Shown here: in pieces, positions 61,905 through 64,000 of the stretch
Position numbering within the stretch: position 1 is the first letter of the stretch
Layout: each line of letters starts with the position of its first letter
From: Ginsengibacter hankyongi
Lineage (GTDB): Bacteria; Bacteroidota; Bacteroidia; Chitinophagales; Chitinophagaceae
Direction of reading: 5' to 3'
DNA length: 64,000 bases
Assembly: GCF_008710285.1 (NCBI RefSeq)
Contig: NZ_VYQF01000001.1
Location: 372,001-436,000, forward strand
Position numbers and translations under genes: made by a program
Notes under the pieces: model-generated
Told to the model about the DNA's origin: nothing
Database searches by the model: none
What the model saw: only the letters and a program-made list of their open reading frames with translations

Positions 61905-62176
61905 CGGCACACGAAGTAATGGAGCAGCTAAAAGTTGGTAAGTGAAAACTGGCTAATATGCGACGGGATGGAGAAATATCGTACACTTGCTTTGGAAAAA
62001 CAATCATGTACCTTAAGCAGGAACTGGCTGCGATGCTAAAAGACCGGCTCGTTATTGGCCGGAAAAGCATCCTGCGAAAGCTGAAGGCTGATGTGCTTAA
62101 AAATGCTAGCGGGTGCTACCTGGTTTTTTTAATCGTAAGCGATAATTGTGCAACCTTAGCCACAATCTCAGGATAG
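61904..62176 (+). pseudogene. Excisionase-like helix-turn-helix remnant, interrupted by TGA
   Basis: One frame reads TAHEVMEQLKVGK, stop (TGA at 61943), then KLANMRRDGEISYTCFGKTI and MYLKQELAAMLKDR. This is the pattern of winged-helix/HTH-17 proteins related to excisionases and MerR-like DNA binders (tHEVMelLkvskrkLxxmRxxGeIxYtkxGkxixY). The stop falls in the recognition-helix turn, where Arg or Gln is common, so a point mutation is likely. Downstream residues lack family similarity and no proper start is visible. Such genes typically accompany mobile elements. Confidence 0.6.
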
Positions 62177-62183
62177 CAGTTTC

Positions 62184-62243
62184 TAATAATCTAAACGTTG
62201 TACGAAATAGCATGTAAGAGGATTTTTTTATTTGAACATCCTC
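62184..62243. repeat. Dispersed repeat family B (copy 4)
   Basis: CTAATAATCTAAACGTTGTACG and TTTTTTTATTTGAACATCCTC, equivalent to the two blocks at 26021. Confidence 0.6.
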
Positions 62244-62350
62244 AGTATAGGGGAGCCCTCGTTTATAATTATAACGGTTATGAGTAAATGATCTTTGTAA
62301 GATACGATCTGACTTTTTGCATTTGCTGGGCTTCCACCTACGCCCAGTTT

Positions 62351-62395
62351 CGTGGCACACGAAACCGTGCTATTTTATTGGTTTCGTATGCCACG
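62351..62395. repeat. Strong hairpin, 16-bp arms
   Basis: CGTGGCACACGAAACC and GGTTTCGTATGCCACG pair over 16 positions with one mismatch around a 13-base loop. It lies 92 bp upstream of the small lipoprotein gene and lacks a T-tract, so it is not a typical terminator. Confidence 0.7.
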
Positions 62396-62487
62396 AGCCA
62401 AGGCCTTCGATAAGATTTCAGAATTTAGCGCAGGGGGAAAGCAACAATGGCATAGTTTTTATTACCAAATAATAAAACATAAATAAT

Positions 62488-62613
62488 ATGAAAAAGTATT
62501 CACTGATCGTTGCTATGCTTATGGTAATTGGTGCGTCCATTAGTTCTTGCAGTACTTCCGGAAAAATACGTACCAAACATCATGAGGTAGGTGTGGGTGC
62601 ACATGTTAATTAG
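62488..62613 (+). CDS. 41-residue lipoprotein
   Basis: ATG-initiated small gene: signal MKKYSLIVAMLMVIGASISS followed by the lipid-modified Cys (SSCSTSGK) and a short polar tail ending HHEVGVGAHVN. The perfect lipoprotein layout, the lack of another gene nearby, and a strong terminator about 80 bp downstream support it. Similar tiny lipoproteins with His/Gly-rich ends occur in Bacteroidota; function unknown. Confidence 0.72.
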   Translation: MKKYSLIVAMLMVIGASISSCSTSGKIRTKHHEVGVGAHVN

Positions 62614-62691
62614 CTATTAAACTCAATAGGAGCATGCGTACCAATGAGTGGTTTATGAAAAAATAAAGCCATACGCCATTAATAACTTTAA

Positions 62692-62718
62692 AAAGCCCAC
62701 AAAAGCGGGCTTTTTTTT
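62692..62718 (+). terminator. Terminator of the small lipoprotein gene
   Basis: AAAGCCC, eight-base loop, GGGCTTT and a run of T residues. Confidence 0.88.
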
Positions 62719-62827
62719 ATAGGGCTGCAGTCCTCCGTGTTGTCCTGCCTTTAGAATTCCAAGCGTAGAAAAGTTCCCCCAAATTCGCACAAGGTTGCTT
62801 TGGCGCAAGGTACTGAACAGTGGCGGC

Positions 62828-62883
62828 TCTCACGAGTGGTTGATGTGAGCTTGTGAAAGAGAAGGAACACCCACGCCGGCTGA
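62828..62883. repeat. Direct repeat, diverged copy 3 (CTCAAGGGTGG type)
   Basis: CTCACGAGTGGTTGATGTGA and GAAAGAGAAGGAACACCCACG then CCGGCTG correspond in order and spacing to the copies at 61681 and 61851. The 320-bp gap from 62614 to 62933 otherwise holds only the terminator. Confidence 0.55.
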
Positions 62884-62933
62884 AAACCGGAACACCTATA
62901 TCGGCTAAGAAACCATTCTCAGGATAACTGAGG

Positions 62934-64000
62934 TTATTGCTGCACCTTTTCTTTTAACTCCTGCAACTTGTCGGCAGCAAGCTTTTCTGCTTTGTCCATA
63001 GCGGCGGTCAGTTTTTTTGGAGCATTGAAGCGATAGCCAATGAACAAAGAGCCTGAGCCTCTTTGTGGAAGAATCGCATAATCACCATTGGTGTGGCTGT
63101 AGCCATAAGCACCGGTCGTGATTTGTATGCCTGTGAAAAAACGACGCGAATCATACCCAAAAGTTAAGACACTTTCCACCTGGTAGACCGTCCGCTTGTA
63201 TATGGTTCCCGCATTACCGGATGATTCACGTGTCAAAAGTTTTGTCCGGCTAAAACCTATGCCAGGACTGACGCCTGCGGAAGCATAAAGATGGGATGGT
63301 GTGACAAGGGTGTAATAATAGCCGGGTGAAAAAACTACCTCTAATGTTTTCGATTTCTGTGAACTGCTTTGGCCGGGCAAAGGCGTTGGATCTTTCACGA
63401 CAAAGTGTTGGTATGATACAGACGGCAAAAAAGTTCCCGCACTTTTCACCTGTCTTTCCGTTTGTGAATTAATAGCGTTGAAAGAAAAATTATCATTGAA
63501 TTTGTAAGCTGTCTGGCCTGAAAAACTTCTGAAAATAAGGCCGGGTAAATGTATGTATGGATCACCTGCTTTCCATGTGGGATCAAAGGCATTTGTATTA
63601 TCGAGGTAATAACCTTTCACCCTTGAGTAGTTAATCTTTTGAATGATATGATGAAAGTTGGAGCTAAATCCGAAGCCGAAAGATTTCGTCTCACCTTTTA
63701 TGTTATGATCAACATTCTCATTAAAAAGATTCGGCGCAAACGTGAGACTGAATGCCAGCCACCGGTAGTTAATGCCTGCATTCAATTTCGTTTTATTGTT
63801 TGATCTTATTTTGTAACGGCTTGTATTTTCAAGATCAAAGCCATCCTCTTTGCTGCCTAACGACATTTTAAAGGTAAGCAGGTCGTTGTAGTTCTCAATA
63901 TATTCGTGGAAGATTGAGTCTCTGTTGCCGGCATCAGTTTGCGCAAATGAAGTTTGAGCAATAACATGCAAAAGCAGGAAAATAAGAAATGTGTAAAGGA
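62934..64000 (-). CDS. DUF4421 family protein, 5-prime partial
   Basis: Exported, probably outer-membrane beta-barrel-like protein. The frame is open to the window edge; the visible N-terminal part is a signal peptide core (FLIFLLLHVIAQTSFAQTDAG), so only a few residues are missing and the TTG at 63971 is internal. NAGINYRWLAFSLTFAPN and SRVKGYYLDNTN are recognisable DUF4421 blocks, and alternating aromatic strands continue to GSLFIGYRFNAPKK, after which a short charged helix closes the protein. Function of the family is unknown. Confidence 0.82.
   Translation of the reverse strand, partial: LYTFLIFLLLHVIAQTSFAQTDAGNRDSIFHEYIENYNDLLTFKMSLGSKEDGFDLENTSRYKIRSNNKTKLNAGINYRWLAFSLTFAPNLFNENVDHNIKGETKSFGFGFSSNFHHIIQKINYSRVKGYYLDNTNAFDPTWKAGDPYIHLPGLIFRSFSGQTAYKFNDNFSFNAINSQTERQVKSAGTFLPSVSYQHFVVKDPTPLPGQSSSQKSKTLEVVFSPGYYYTLVTPSHLYASAGVSPGIGFSRTKLLTRESSGNAGTIYKRTVYQVESVLTFGYDSRRFFTGIQITTGAYGYSHTNGDYAILPQRGSGSLFIGYRFNAPKKLTAAMDKAEKLAADKLQELKEKVQQ

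Larger units (their letters stand above)
61311..62487. other. Gene-poor stretch with remnants and repeats
   Basis: About 1.2 kb without an intact gene. Contents: two ~55-bp direct repeats, an excisionase-like pseudogene, a family B repeat, and a 16-bp hairpin at 62351. The first 350 bp hold nothing recognisable. Confidence 0.55.

Noticed and set aside
1..64000. CRISPR arrays, tRNA or rRNA genes
   Set aside because: No regularly spaced identical repeats and no cloverleaf or rRNA sequence were recognised on reading; the direct repeats found are few and irregularly spaced. A covariance-model scan was not possible here.

Overview
The window comes from a member of the Bacteroidota, most likely the Chitinophagaceae. 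This is inferred from moderately AT-rich DNA, a near absence of Shine-Dalgarno sequences, promoters of the TTTG/TAnnTTTG type, a six-domain S1 protein with long tails, a type IX secretion sorting domain, and families such as DUF4421 and low-affinity iron permease-like proteins. No tRNA, rRNA or CRISPR array was recognised.

Bases 1-8100 hold housekeeping genes: the 3-prime part of a PdeM-type phosphoesterase, proline dehydrogenase, a DUF5995 protein, an acyl-CoA thioesterase, a PlsC-like acyltransferase, rpsA with its terminator, and an HI0933/YhiN-type flavoprotein. Bases 8171-20701 (minus strand) are the S10-spc ribosomal protein cluster in canonical order, S10 to SecY and then map. It has a well-formed promoter before rpsJ, a probable internal promoter plus hairpin between rplN and rplX, and a terminator-like hairpin between secY and map. 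The usual infA-rpmJ-rpsM continuation is absent.

Bases 20.9-32 kb are accessory. They carry small secreted proteins, a peroxiredoxin, an iron permease-like membrane protein, an HD-domain protein, a hemerythrin protein, a papain-like lipoprotein, a frameshifted IS1182-family element with intact ends, a VOC protein and a lone receiver domain. Bases 32.8-43 kb encode a 2861-residue SpvB/RHS protein preceded by a T9SS-sorted protein. The pair ends at a strong terminator and no immunity gene follows. Then come a racemase-like protein, a PQQ-type beta-propeller and a 980-residue fusion of a beta-solenoid-like repeat region to a PCMH-type FAD oxidoreductase.

Bases 51.3-55.9 kb form a probable six-gene chromate-response operon: a ChrB-domain/AraC fusion regulator, a 50-residue membrane peptide, a YncE-like propeller lipoprotein, a stand-alone ChrB domain, the ChrA transporter and a DUF1259 protein. 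The right end has a fasciclin lipoprotein, a Tat-exported Gfo/Idh/MocA oxidoreductase, transposase and excisionase-like remnants, a 41-residue lipoprotein and the 3-prime part of a DUF4421 gene.

From about 25.8 kb onward, most gaps longer than 300 bp are built from several families of short dispersed repeats, including a 134-bp MITE-like element with perfect 16-bp inverted ends. The ribosomal half of the window is nearly free of them.
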